This document shows, in pieces, positions 1 through 8,930 of a stretch of 61,793 nt of DNA. Source of the DNA: Deltaproteobacteria bacterium. Its GTDB lineage: Bacteria > Myxococcota_A > Polyangia > DRWM01 > JAAZOP01. The notes under the pieces are model-generated. The model was given only the letters and a program-made list of their open reading frames with translations. It was not told the DNA's origin and ran no database searches. Location: assembly GCA_016218815.1 (NCBI GenBank), contig JACRCX010000074.1:1-61793 (forward strand), in the 5' to 3' direction. Each line of letters begins with the position of its first letter. Position 1 is the stretch's first letter. The position numbers were made by a program, and so were the translations under genes.

Positions 1-1
1 C

Positions 2-3000
2 GAGGACGGCGTGCGCAAGGCGTTCGTCGCGCGCCGCGCCATCGAGTTCCGCCTCGGTCTGGACCTGGAGATGGAACGCGGCCGCCACACCTTCGTCGAG
101 TCGCCCCAGGAGTGGATCAACGACATCTTCCGCATCGCCGAGGTCGGGGACCCCACCGCCCCCGGTACCGGTACCGGCGTCGACCTGGATCTGGTCGACT
201 ACGTCGATCGCCTGCGGCTGTACGTCGAAAGCTACCCCTTCGATCACCCCTTCACCGACGGCCTGGACGTCGCCGTCATCTCCCTGCGCGACGACGTCGT
301 CCGCGCGGAACCGCTGTGCGGTGTCGCGACCGACCCGGACAACCGGGTGCGCTGGAGCGAGGATCTCGCCCGGACCCCCGCGTGGCAGGCGACCGAGCCG
401 GTCGACTCGGGCGCCGTGATCCAACCGTGGGCCGAGGAGCCACCTCGCGTCGAGGGCTCTTACCATGACCCCGTCCTGTGCGAGGGCCAGTGGAGGTACC
501 AGTACGTCGCCACGGACGACGCGGCCCCGGGACAGTCCTACACCTTCTCGGTGTGGGTCGCGCCCGCGACCGCCACGGACCAGCAATTCGGGATTGGCCT
601 GTGGTTCTTGGGGGAGGGAAACGTCGGCCCCGTGTGGCACCCGCTGCCGGCCGCGTCGGGCTGGCAGCGCGTCGAGCTCACGGTCGACAGGCCCGGCAGC
701 GGGGGCGGCTACGTCGTGCCGATCGTCGCTTCTCTGCGGTTGTCCGATTCCACCCCGTTCGCCTTCTACGCCTGGGGCGCGCAGCTCGAACGCGCCGACC
801 ACGCCGGCTCCTACCACCCCACCATGGACAGCACGATGGTCTTCGAACCAGACGACCATGTCGACTGCGCCGTGGACTTGGACCCGACAGGGCATTTCCT
901 GGTCGCCCAACCCCCCACCGACTGGGAAGGTGACGTCTTCCGCACCGCGTTCAGCGTCGTCTGCGTCGACGGCACGGGCCCCACGCCGGTTCCCGAGGCG
1001 CTGGCGCGCGAATGCACGATCGAGTGGCTCGCCAACGGGTTGGTCAGGTGCGCCGGCGACGACGGCGCCTGGTGCGACGGGGACGAGTTCTGCGACCCGG
1101 TCCTGGACTGCCGGTTGGGCACACCCGCCGACTGCGACGACGAGGTCGCCTGCACCGATGCCACCTGCGACGAGGACGCAGACCGCTGCGCCGTCGAGCT
1201 GTACGACGAACGGTGCGCCGACGACATCACCTGCACGCTCGAAACCTGCGACGCGACGGCCGGATGCCTCAGCACCCCACACGACGAGTTCTGCGACGAC
1301 GGCGTCGCCTGCACCGTGGACGTATGCAACCCCGAGCTCGGATGTCAGGCTCTTCCCGACGACCTGCTCTGCCCGGCGCCCGCCATCTGCCACTCCTCGC
1401 GCTGCGACTTGGCCGCCGGCTGCATCGAGGTCGTCGAGCCGGACGGCACGGGCTGCGACGTGCTCTCCGACATCGACGAGATCTGCGTCACGGGCCTCTG
1501 CATCCCCCGCGGCTGCGGCGACGGATTCGTGGACGCGACCGAAGAATGCGACCCGCCACATCCCCTCGTCGGCTGCGCGGCCGATTGCACGACCACGGAC
1601 TTCGTCGTCAGCGACGTGTCCCCCTCCGCGGGCGACGACGGTCGCGAGGAGCTCGGCCCCGCGGACCACACCGTTGCCGTGCTCAGCGACGGCAAGCTCG
1701 TCGTCGCGTGGACCCAGGACCAGGACGACGATCCGTCCTACGCCGACATCATGATCCGCGCCATCGACCCCGCAACCGGCATCATCGGTGGGGACGTCGT
1801 CGTGACCGGCGACGCCATGTTCGGCGGGGCGCCGCTGCCGCAAGAGCGCCCCGTCATGGCCGCGTTCTCCCGTGGGGGCTTGGTCGTCGCGTGGCAAGGC
1901 TACGGCGCGGATCCCGACGGAGAAGATGTCGACATCTACTTCGCGATCTGCGACGCCCCCGCCGCCGTCGTTCGAGGCGAAGGTACAACCGACCTGACCG
2001 TGACCTGCGGCGACCCCATTCTCGCCAACACCACCGTCGGCGAAGCCCAGCTCAACCCCACCGTGGCGATCCTGCCCGGAATGACCGACGAGACCTTCGT
2101 TCTCGCCTGGGAAGACTGGAGCCGGTACGGCGAAACGGGAGATCCGTGGGATCTGTCCGGCATCCGCTACCGCCTGTTCATGGGGGACGGCACCCCCGCA
2201 CCGGGCTTCGATTCCGACGCCCTCGCGAACAGCACGACCATCGGCGCCCAGGCCGAGCCATCCGTTGCGGCCCTGTCCACTGGCGGATTCCTGATCGCCT
2301 GGAGCGACGGGAGCGAGACGGAGACGGCAGATGCACCGTCGGGGTCGGCCATCCGCGCCCGAGTCTTCGGCGCCGGCGGCGCCGTCGTGGGAACGGGCGG
2401 CACGTCAGATCCTGCTCTCGACTTCGTCGTGAACACCCGGGTGCAGTACGAACAGTACGAGCCCAGCGTGGCAGCGGTCGAAATGGAGGAGCCCGGCTGG
2501 GTCGTCGCCTGGACCGACATGGAAGTCGACGGACGCCTCACAGTGCGGGGCAACTTCATCTTCGCGGATGGCTCGTTCGATGGCACCACCGAGGTCGTAT
2601 TCCCGCACGCCGTGGTCCCTCCCCCAACTCCTCGGCCCGAGGAGCCCTCCCAGTTCGCGCCCAGCCTCGCCTCGGACGGTGAGAGGATGGTCGCGATCTG
2701 GGTCGAAGAGCCTCGCGGCACGCCGCGTCTCGCTGACGTCTCTTCCACCGCCATCTCGGGCGTTCGCCTCGGCGTGACCTGCGAAGGCGGCCCATGTCGA
2801 GCCGAGGTGATTTCGCCGGCCGACGTCTTGCTCAACACCACGACCTTCGACGCCCAGGAGACGCCCTCCGCGGCGTTCGGCGGCGGAGGCCCCAGCGGTC
2901 CAGGCCCGATTCGCACGAAGAGCGGCGGAGTTTCCGGCACCGGCCCGCTCGCCATCGTCTGGACCGACTGGAGCGGCGCCGACGGCTCAGGCGGCCTCGA

Positions 3001-3046
3001 CGAAGTGCGAGCGCGGTACCTCCCCGCGGGATGGGTGCTCGAATGA
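2..3046 (+). CDS. Partial secreted Cys-rich protein with C-terminal propeller-like repeats
   Basis: The reading frame is open at the left edge of the window, so the N-terminus is missing; a GTG at 11 is in frame but not supported as the true start. The first third looks like a beta-sandwich/carbohydrate-binding-like module. It is followed by a Cys-rich block (codons for CDGDEFCD at about 1075) with repeated units of the form C-x-DD-x-x-C-T-x-x-x-C, then a myxobacterial Cys-rich motif (GCGDGFVDATEECD near 1512-1555). The rest consists of repeated segments in which a phrase like VVAWT or IAWSD recurs, suggesting beta-propeller or FG-GAP-like blades. No catalytic motif is visible. By composition it is extracellular. 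It ends in a 4-bp ATGA overlap with the next gene, which suggests co-transcription. Specific function unknown. Confidence 0.82.
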   Translation, partial: EDGVRKAFVARRAIEFRLGLDLEMERGRHTFVESPQEWINDIFRIAEVGDPTAPGTGTGVDLDLVDYVDRLRLYVESYPFDHPFTDGLDVAVISLRDDVVRAEPLCGVATDPDNRVRWSEDLARTPAWQATEPVDSGAVIQPWAEEPPRVEGSYHDPVLCEGQWRYQYVATDDAAPGQSYTFSVWVAPATATDQQFGIGLWFLGEGNVGPVWHPLPAASGWQRVELTVDRPGSGGGYVVPIVASLRLSDSTPFAFYAWGAQLERADHAGSYHPTMDSTMVFEPDDHVDCAVDLDPTGHFLVAQPPTDWEGDVFRTAFSVVCVDGTGPTPVPEALARECTIEWLANGLVRCAGDDGAWCDGDEFCDPVLDCRLGTPADCDDEVACTDATCDEDADRCAVELYDERCADDITCTLETCDATAGCLSTPHDEFCDDGVACTVDVCNPELGCQALPDDLLCPAPAICHSSRCDLAAGCIEVVEPDGTGCDVLSDIDEICVTGLCIPRGCGDGFVDATEECDPPHPLVGCAADCTTTDFVVSDVSPSAGDDGREELGPADHTVAVLSDGKLVVAWTQDQDDDPSYADIMIRAIDPATGIIGGDVVVTGDAMFGGAPLPQERPVMAAFSRGGLVVAWQGYGADPDGEDVDIYFAICDAPAAVVRGEGTTDLTVTCGDPILANTTVGEAQLNPTVAILPGMTDETFVLAWEDWSRYGETGDPWDLSGIRYRLFMGDGTPAPGFDSDALANSTTIGAQAEPSVAALSTGGFLIAWSDGSETETADAPSGSAIRARVFGAGGAVVGTGGTSDPALDFVVNTRVQYEQYEPSVAAVEMEEPGWVVAWTDMEVDGRLTVRGNFIFADGSFDGTTEVVFPHAVVPPPTPRPEEPSQFAPSLASDGERMVAIWVEEPRGTPRLADVSSTAISGVRLGVTCEGGPCRAEVISPADVLLNTTTFDAQETPSAAFGGGGPSGPGPIRTKSGGVSGTGPLAIVWTDWSGADGSGGLDEVRARYLPAGWVLE

Positions 3047-4161
3047 AGGGGCAAGCCATCATGATCTGCGGCGAACCGGACAGGGGATTTCGCGCAAAGG
3101 GCGCAAAGGGCTCTGAGGACGCCAAGGGCGCCAAGAGGGAAACCCAAAGAAACAGGATCCCCTTTGCGTCCTTTGCGGTTCTTTGCGTCCTTTGCGCGAA
3201 ATCCGTCCCCGCGCAGACCAGCAACCCACAGCCTCCCACACCCACCTCGGCAGCCACCGAGGACCCGCGCCTTCTCGCCGAGGATGCCCTCGAACGCCTT
3301 CGCAACGGCGAGGGCTGGTACTCCCAGGACGGCGACGAGGATTCCGACACCGACGACGGCTGGTGGGGCGTCGATGATGATGATGTCGACATCGATGTCG
3401 ACGCCGGCCCCGGCGGCCTTCGCGATGACCTCGCCGCCGAAACCCGCCGCGATGCCGCCGGACACGCGGAAGAACCGCGATCGGATCTCGCCCCCGACGC
3501 CGATCGCACCGACCCCGCTGACGGCCGCCCCTCGCCGGCCTCTCTTCCCACGGGCGAGGACCGCTCCGCCGTCAAGCCGCAGGTCATCCCCCTCCCCTCG
3601 GGCGAGGGCAAGATCGAAGGCATGGGCGAGTCGTTCTCCCCACAGCTCAACACCGGAACGGCCACCTTCTCCATCCCCATCGCCTTGCCGCCGGGCCGCG
3701 CCGGCGCGCAACCCAGCCTCGCGATCACCTACTCCTCCAGCGGCGGCAACGGACCACTCGGCATCGGCTGGGACCTCGCGGCACCGTTCATCGCCCGGCA
3801 GCTCGACAAGGGCATGCCGACCTACCTCGACCCCTCGGGCGGCCTCGCCAACGACCGCTTCAAGTACAACGGCGGCCAGGAGCTGGTGCAGATCCTCACC
3901 AGCGGCCCGGGCGAGACCTTCCAGCTTCCCGGCGTCTGCGTCGACTCGACGGGCTGCGGCCCCGCCGGCTGGCTCTACTTCCGCGCCCGCGTCGAAGGCA
4001 GAACGTGGTTTCGAGCTGGCTCATGCAAAGACCTGAGCGAGGGAGACGACGCGTGGTGGTGGACATTCGATCGCTGGGGATCCGGAAGACCAATTCGGTC
4101 AAGTGGATACGCCAGAGACACCAACTGCGCCACCGCTGGCCGCCGGCCTCTACCGGCGTGA
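3043..4161 (+). CDS. Truncated SpvB/TcdB-type (Rhs-like) protein
   Basis: ATG 3043 overlaps the upstream TGA; ATG 3031 and 3061 are in-frame alternatives. After an Asp-rich linker (about residues 105-130), residues about 195-260 match the SpvB N-terminal domain: the GMGESFSPQLNTGTA core followed by FSIPIALPPGR and PLGIGWDL. SpvB-domain proteins normally run to many hundreds or thousands of residues and continue into Rhs/Tc-toxin repeats; here the frame stops after 372 codons, in sequence (from about 4010) that no longer resembles the family. The next DNA is the 3' end of a decayed pruA copy on the opposite strand, so the gene was probably cut by a rearrangement. Residues 15-54 are encoded by an inverted repeat element (3086-3203) and include the only hydrophobic, signal-like stretch. 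Probably a remnant. Confidence 0.7.
   Translation: MKGQAIMICGEPDRGFRAKGAKGSEDAKGAKRETQRNRIPFASFAVLCVLCAKSVPAQTSNPQPPTPTSAATEDPRLLAEDALERLRNGEGWYSQDGDEDSDTDDGWWGVDDDDVDIDVDAGPGGLRDDLAAETRRDAAGHAEEPRSDLAPDADRTDPADGRPSPASLPTGEDRSAVKPQVIPLPSGEGKIEGMGESFSPQLNTGTATFSIPIALPPGRAGAQPSLAITYSSSGGNGPLGIGWDLAAPFIARQLDKGMPTYLDPSGGLANDRFKYNGGQELVQILTSGPGETFQLPGVCVDSTGCGPAGWLYFRARVEGRTWFRAGSCKDLSEGDDAWWWTFDRWGSGRPIRSSGYARDTNCATAGRRPLPA
3086..3203. repeat. Inverted array of 9-bp words inside the SpvB-like gene
   Basis: The ends are a perfect 14-bp inverted repeat (GATTTCGCGCAAAG at 3086-3099, its complement at 3190-3203). The left arm holds five degenerate 9-bp words of type CGCAAAGGG or CGCCAAGGG (3093-3137). 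The right arm holds four words of the complementary type CTTTGCGTC (3162-3198). A spacer of about 24 bp lies between. The whole element is translated in frame without a stop. Confidence 0.85.
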
Positions 4162-4231
4162 CACGCTCCTCCGCCGGGCAGTGCGGCGGCCGGCTGCGGG
4201 GCGGAACGCGGGCGAGCGGGGCTCCGGCCCT

Positions 4232-4836
4232 TCACTCCGACCCCTGGTGCGGATACGACCACTCGGTCGGCGGGGAGAGGTTCTCCTTGATCGTTCGCGC
4301 CCCGGTCCAGCGCAGCAGGTTGAGCATGCTGCCGCCCTTGTCGTTGGTGCCGGAGGCCCGCCCACCGCCGAACGGCTGCCGGCCCACCACCGCGCCCGTC
4401 GGCTTGTCGTTGAGGTAGAAGTTGCCGGCCGACCAGCGCAGCCGGTCCTCCGCCAGTCGCAACCGCCGCCGGTCCGCCCCGAACACCGCGCCGGTCAGCG
4501 CGCACGGGCTGGTCTCCGCGCATAGCTCCAGCGCATGCTCCTCGGCGTGGTCGTCGTACACGTACAGCGTCAACACCGGCCCGAACGGCTCCTCCTGCAT
4601 CAACGCATGCCGGGGGTCGGTGGTGCGGATCAGCGTCGGACGCACGAACCACCCGACCCGCGAGTCCGTCTTGCCGCCGGCGGCGATGGTCGTCGTCGAT
4701 TCGCGCCGGGACCTCGGTCGGTCCCCGCAACAGCACCTCCAGCGCGCACAAGTTCGGGGCGCTTCGGCGAGCCGGGGGCCAACTCGAGCGGGGACTCGTT
4801 CCCGGACGGAGGGGGCAGGGCGATCGTGTCTTCCAT
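4232..4836 (-). pseudogene. Decayed pruA copy (internal deletion and frameshift)
   Basis: Read on the minus strand, this starts like the intact pruA at 6094-7728 (MEDTIALPPPSGNESPLEL against MDNTIAAPPPPRNENPLEF). It changes frame near the codons for ELVRA, continues to PARIDD (about residue 48 of PruA), then jumps directly to TIAAGGKTDSRVGW (about residue 390). Roughly 340 central codons, including the NAD-binding fold and the catalytic Cys region, are absent. The last 140 codons are intact and end at the same stop context as the complete gene. The 5' part is strongly diverged, but 4365-4502 is identical by eye to 6227-6364, which suggests recent exchange between the copies. No functional enzyme is expected. 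Confidence 0.85.
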
Positions 4837-5184
4837 CGTCGTCGCGCGGACCCCGTGTAGGCGAGGCAGTACAGGAAGACCTGGGTGACGAAGCCGTCGG
4901 GCCGCGGGAGGAGCATGCGGTCGAGCGTCCGGCGGCTGGTGCGGTAGGTGGAACTGGCGAGGATCTGGCGCGCCAGCGACAAGGGTGGTGACCTCCGCGA
5001 TCCGACGGTGCATTCGCCGTGCCGCACTTCGTCCTCTCCAACAGAGCGGGATCACGCGACGCTGCACTCGCTCCGCCGGCGGACCGCCGGCGGCCGCCAG
5101 GCGGCCGCCGATCCGAGGGCGACAATTCCGCCTGGTTTCGCATGGCGACGGTTGGCACGGCCAATGCTCTGCCTCGACCGCACG
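4837..5184. other. Non-coding interval between decayed pruA and the nuclease gene
   Basis: I see no credible gene here. The stretch contains a GC-rich palindromic segment around 5080-5120 built of CCGCCGGCGG-type words. Sequence upstream of the decayed pruA start does not resemble that of the intact copy. Confidence 0.5.
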
Positions 5185-6072
5185 ATGCCCTCGCCTCTGC
5201 ATGAGCAACTGATCGACCTCCTCCGCACCCGCCCCGCGCTCGCAGCCGAACTGCTCGGCCGCGTGTCGCACGTCCGCATCGCCCCCGCCGCGGCAGCCGC
5301 CGTCCGGACCGGCTCGCAAACGTTCTCCGAGCTTCGGCCGCCCGAGTACCGGGCCGATCTGGTTGTGGAGCTGGGGGCTCCGTGCACGGAGCTGGCGATC
5401 GTGGTCGAGGTCCAGCTCGGGATGGATGACGAGAAGCGCGGCTCCTGGCCGCAGTACGTGGCGGCGCTATGGCGCCGGCTGCGCTGTCCGGTCTGGCTGC
5501 TGGTCGTGGCGGTAGACGAGGCGGTGGCGTCCTGGTGCGCTCGCTCGATCGAGATGGGCGGAATGCAACTGCGGCCGGTCGTCGCCGGACCGAGGGACAT
5601 CCCTTCGATGACCGACCCGCGGGCGGCACGCGCGGCGCCCGAGTTGGCGGTGCTCAGCGCGCTGGCGCACGCGAGGGATCCGGAAGGGCCCGCGATCTGC
5701 AAGGTGGCGACCGAGGTGGTCCTGTCGCAGCGGCTTCCGGAGCGCTATACTTACATTGACCTCATGCTCAGCCGCCTGCCGGAGCTGGCGCGGCGGGCGT
5801 TGGAGGAATGGATGAGCACAAGCCACGAATACCAGAGCGAGCTATTCCGGCGGCTGGTGGACCAGGGCCGGGCCGAGGGCAAGGCCGAGGGCGAGGCCAA
5901 AGGCAGGGCCGAGGGCAAGGCCGAGGCGATCCTGGCCGTACTGGCGGCGCGCGGCCTCGCGACGCCCGAGCGCGTCGCAGTCCGCGTGCGTGGCTGCCGC
6001 GAGCCCGCCGAGCTGGACCGCCTGCTCCGCCGGGCCGCACTCATCGGGTCGGCGGACGAGCTGCTCGAATAG
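5185..6072 (+). CDS. Rpn-like PD-(D/E)XK family putative nuclease
   Basis: This 295-residue protein belongs to the large family often labelled Rpn/transposase-like or DUF4351-like, expanded in myxobacteria and actinobacteria. ATG 5185 gives the family N-terminus MPSPLHEQL; ATG 5164 is an in-frame alternative. The core has the PD-(D/E)XK pattern: PPEYRADLVVEL followed by AIVVEVQLGMDDEK, with the final Lys of the motif replaced by Gln (EVQ), as is common in this family. Next come a SWPQYVAALW segment and the LPEL-type helix. Then there is a Gly/Glu/Lys/Ala repeat (EGKAEGEAKGRAEGKAEA) and a C-terminal helix pair. The gene lies between the 3' ends of two pruA copies in opposite orientation. The role may be DNA cleavage or recombination, but no activity can be assigned from sequence. 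Confidence 0.8.
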   Translation: MPSPLHEQLIDLLRTRPALAAELLGRVSHVRIAPAAAAAVRTGSQTFSELRPPEYRADLVVELGAPCTELAIVVEVQLGMDDEKRGSWPQYVAALWRRLRCPVWLLVVAVDEAVASWCARSIEMGGMQLRPVVAGPRDIPSMTDPRAARAAPELAVLSALAHARDPEGPAICKVATEVVLSQRLPERYTYIDLMLSRLPELARRALEEWMSTSHEYQSELFRRLVDQGRAEGKAEGEAKGRAEGKAEAILAVLAARGLATPERVAVRVRGCREPAELDRLLRRAALIGSADELLE

Positions 6073-6093
6073 CAGGTCCGCCGCTCTCGCCCT

Positions 6094-7728
6094 TCACTCC
6101 GACCCCTGGTGCGGGTAGGACCACTCCGTCGGCGGCGAAAGGTTCTCCTTGATCGTCCGCGCGCCGGTCCACCGCAACAGGTTGAGCATGCTCCCGCCCT
6201 TGTCGTTCGTGCCGGAGGCCCGCCCGCCGCCGAACGGCTGCCGGCCCACCACCGCGCCCGTCGGCTTGTCGTTGAGGTAGAAGTTGCCGGCCGACCAGCG
6301 CAGCCGGTCCTCCGCCAGTCGCAACCGCCGCCGGTCCGCCCCGAACACCGCGCCGGTCAGCGCGTACGGGCTGGTCTCCGCGCACAGCTCCAGCGCATCC
6401 TCCTCCGCATGGTCGTCGTAGACGAACAGCGTCAGCACCGGCCCGAACAACTCCTCCTGCATCAGCGCGTGCCGGGGGTCCGTGGTGCGGATCAAAGTCG
6501 GGCGCACGAACCACCCGACGCGAGAGTCCGTCTCGCCCCCGGCGACGATGGTCGTCGCCGGATCGGTCCGCGCCCGCTCGATCCGGTCCCGCAGCCGCTC
6601 GAACGACTGCCGGTTGATCACCGCGCCCATGAAGTTGCGCAGGTCGGCGACGTCCCCCATCGGGATGGACCCGATCTCCTCGATCAGCCGCGGACGAATC
6701 CGATCCCATAGCGACTTGGGCAGGTAGGCGCGGCTCGCCGCCGAACACTTCTGCCCCTGGTACTCGTAGGCCCCGCGGATCAGGGCCACTCGCAGGGCGT
6801 CCGGGTCGGCGTCCGGGTAGGCGAACACGAACCCCTTGCCCCCCGTCTCGCCCACCAGGCGCGGGAAAGACCGATAGCGGTCGACGTTCTCCCCGACCAT
6901 CTTCCAGATGCCCCGGAACGTGTCCGTGCTGCCGGTGAAGTGGACGCCGGCCAACGCCGGGTGCCGCAGCGCCGTGCGGGCCACGGTTTCGCCGGCCGCC
7001 GGGACGAACTGGAGGACGCCGGGCGGCAGACCCGCCTCGCGAAGGATGGCGTGGACGACGTGGGCGGCGAGCACGGCGTCGCTACCGGGCTTCCAGACGA
7101 CGACGTTGCCCAACAGCAGCGGCGCGGTGGAGAGGTTGCCTGCGATCGCCGTGAAATTGAACGGGGAGACGGCGAGCACGAACCCCTCCAGCGGACGGTA
7201 GTCCATCCGGGTCCACTCCCCCCGGCCCCCCGGCGGCTGGTCGGCCAGGATGCGCGCCACGATCGGGACCTGCACCCGCCAGAAGTCCGCCAATTCGCAC
7301 ACCGCGTCGATCTCCGCCTGGAACACCGTCTTCCCCTGGCCGAGCATCGTCGCGGCGTCCAGCAGGAACCGGTGGCGCCCAGTCGCCAGCTCGGCGGCCC
7401 GCAGGAAGATCGCCGCCCGGTCCTCCCACGCCGTCGCCGCCCACGCCCGCTGCGCCCGGAGCGCGCCCGCGATGGCCGAGGAGACCGCCGCTTCGCCGAG
7501 CAGCGGGAAACGCGCAGCCACCTGCTCGTGCCGGTGCGGCACCCGCTGCTCGCCCCGCGCCTCGCCCTCGACCACCATCCGGTCGTCGATGCGTGCCGGG
7601 ATGTCGGTCGGCCCCCCCGACAGCATCTCCAACGCGCGCGACAGGCCGAGCCGCTCCGGGGAGTCCGGGGCGAACTCGAGTGGGTTTTCATTGCGGGGGG
7701 GCGGCGGGGCGGCGATCGTGTTGTCCAT
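6094..7728 (-). CDS. pruA: L-glutamate gamma-semialdehyde dehydrogenase
   Basis: NAD-dependent oxidation of glutamate-5-semialdehyde (in equilibrium with pyrroline-5-carboxylate) to glutamate, the second step of proline catabolism, in the cytoplasm. ATG 7728 is preceded by TGGAGGT at 6-bp spacing. The 544-residue length fits the group of P5C dehydrogenases that stand alone rather than in PutA. Visible signatures are SPFNFTAIAGN (substrate/NAD pocket), VVWKPGSDAV, FTGSTDTFRGIW, LVGETGGKGFVF, the catalytic-Cys segment YEYQGQKCSAASR and ELFGPVLTLFVYDD near the C-terminus. The 3' 430 bp are duplicated in the decayed copy at 4232-4836. No proline dehydrogenase gene is adjacent. Confidence 0.96.
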   Translation of the reverse strand: MDNTIAAPPPPRNENPLEFAPDSPERLGLSRALEMLSGGPTDIPARIDDRMVVEGEARGEQRVPHRHEQVAARFPLLGEAAVSSAIAGALRAQRAWAATAWEDRAAIFLRAAELATGRHRFLLDAATMLGQGKTVFQAEIDAVCELADFWRVQVPIVARILADQPPGGRGEWTRMDYRPLEGFVLAVSPFNFTAIAGNLSTAPLLLGNVVVWKPGSDAVLAAHVVHAILREAGLPPGVLQFVPAAGETVARTALRHPALAGVHFTGSTDTFRGIWKMVGENVDRYRSFPRLVGETGGKGFVFAYPDADPDALRVALIRGAYEYQGQKCSAASRAYLPKSLWDRIRPRLIEEIGSIPMGDVADLRNFMGAVINRQSFERLRDRIERARTDPATTIVAGGETDSRVGWFVRPTLIRTTDPRHALMQEELFGPVLTLFVYDDHAEEDALELCAETSPYALTGAVFGADRRRLRLAEDRLRWSAGNFYLNDKPTGAVVGRQPFGGGRASGTNDKGGSMLNLLRWTGARTIKENLSPPTEWSYPHQGSE

Positions 7729-7962
7729 GGCAGACCTCCAAGCCCCGGGGAACATAGGAATCGGGCCGCGACGTGACAACCGCAGGCGACGGACCGCCGG
7801 CAAGGGCATCTTCCCCCCCAATTCGCGCGCCAGATCGATGTCCAACCGTCCATGGTTCCACCCGGCAGCGGAGGAGTCCGTGGCGCGGCGCCCCGCCGCG
7901 CCACGGCACCCACACCCCGGACCTCCATCAGCGGTCGCTCGCGCTTGCGCTTCCCCCGCCTT

Positions 7963-7999
7963 CTCAGCGTTCCTCTCAGCGTCCTCAACGTCTCAGCGG
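7963..7999. repeat. Short-period array, CTCAGCGT words
   Basis: Four degenerate 8-bp words (CTCAGCGT, CTCAGCGT, CTCAACGT, CTCAGCGG) with irregular spacing of 12, 9 and 8 bp. No matching inverse arm is seen nearby. Confidence 0.6.
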
Positions 8000-8016
8000 T
8001 AAGTCGGAAGGCGCAC

Positions 8017-8045
8017 TTGATCCTCTGGGGGAAGCCTGCTAACAC
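8017..8045 (+). promoter_or_regulatory. Candidate sigma-70-type promoter for the HEAT/propeller genes
   Basis: TTGATC (8017-8022), 17-bp spacer, TAACAC (8040-8045) preceded by TG at the extended -10 position. It lies 41 bp before the start at 8087. Pattern-based only. Confidence 0.4.
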
Positions 8046-8086
8046 ACCCGACGTTCGAGTGCTTCTCGCTCAGGAGGAACAGGGTC

Positions 8087-8920
8087 ATGCGTCTGCTTTT
8101 CCTCGGAATCCTCGTCGGATCGCTCGCAGCCTCTACGGCGGTCGCTCAGGGGCGTGGCGGGTCGGAGACTCCGGACCGGCCCCCCGTGGACCGCGTCGCA
8201 CTGGATGCCGCGATCGCGTCGCTCCAGGATCCCGATCTGGTGACGGTGCTCAACGCGATCGGGCAGCTCGCGGAATTCGCCGACGCGCGGGCGACCCAGC
8301 CCCTCATCCGCCTCCTGCGCGCCGGGCCACCCGACGACGTCACGCACGCCGCCATCCAGGCCTTGGGCGCGATCTCCGACCCCGAGTCCGTGGACGTCCT
8401 GATCGAGTACATGCGGCACCGCCGGGCGCGCGTGCGCCGTCTGGCGGTCCAATCGATCGCGATGATCACCTCGACCCGGGTGGCCGACAAGGTCAACGAG
8501 GCGTTGCGGCAGGCCTTGCGCGACTCGAACGACCGCGTGCGCGGCGCGGCGGCGATGGCGCTGGGCGAGCACGGCGACCGCGGAGCGCTGGACGTGCTGT
8601 TCCTGGCCTGGGATCGGAACGTCCCGGAGGCGGCGGTGGCGATCGGGAAGCTGGGCGGCCCGGCGGAGGCGCAGCGCCTGGCGGAGTACCTCGGACGGCG
8701 ACAACTTTCGGAAATTCTCCCCGGTTTCGACGAGTTCCTGCGGCGGTCGGACTTTTCCGACGACGCGAAGATCGACCTCATCCACAAGCTGGAAGAAACC
8801 GCGGGGCCCGACGTGAAACGCTTCCTGACCAACCTGCTCGCGTCCCCGCCCCCGGGGCTGTCGCAGAAGGTGAAGGATGAGGCGCAGCGGGTCATCCGGA
8901 TCATCCCGGATGCGATTTGA
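8087..8920 (+). CDS. Exported HEAT-repeat protein
   Basis: 277 residues with a clear signal peptide (MRLLFLGILVGSLAASTAVAQ, cleavage after AVA or AQ). The remainder is made of HEAT/PBS-lyase-type helical pairs such as QPLIRLLRAGPPDDVTHAAI, ALGAISDPESVDVLIEYM and VRGAAAMALGEHGDRGALDV, so it is likely a periplasmic scaffold for protein interaction. AGGAGG precedes the ATG by about 9 bp. It is followed after 10 bp by a large propeller/HEAT lipoprotein gene and then a paralogue of that, so the three are probably one operon. There are no catalytic motifs. Confidence 0.85.
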   Translation: MRLLFLGILVGSLAASTAVAQGRGGSETPDRPPVDRVALDAAIASLQDPDLVTVLNAIGQLAEFADARATQPLIRLLRAGPPDDVTHAAIQALGAISDPESVDVLIEYMRHRRARVRRLAVQSIAMITSTRVADKVNEALRQALRDSNDRVRGAAAMALGEHGDRGALDVLFLAWDRNVPEAAVAIGKLGGPAEAQRLAEYLGRRQLSEILPGFDEFLRRSDFSDDAKIDLIHKLEETAGPDVKRFLTNLLASPPPGLSQKVKDEAQRVIRIIPDAI

Positions 8921-8930
8921 GGAGGGAACC

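Larger units (their letters stand above)
7729..8086. other. Divergent intergenic region with repeat and candidate promoter
   Basis: This 358-bp region separates pruA (minus) from the HEAT-protein gene (plus). I see no gene. At 7963-7999 it carries four copies of a degenerate word CTCAGCGT (units at 7963, 7975, 7984 and 7992), i.e. the reverse of the CGCTGAG-type repeats found in other genomes. A candidate promoter for the rightward genes lies at 8017-8045. Confidence 0.6.

Noticed and set aside
3640..4161. Functional Tc/Rhs toxin system
   Set aside because: Only the SpvB N-terminal domain remains; Rhs repeats, toxin end and immunity gene are missing.
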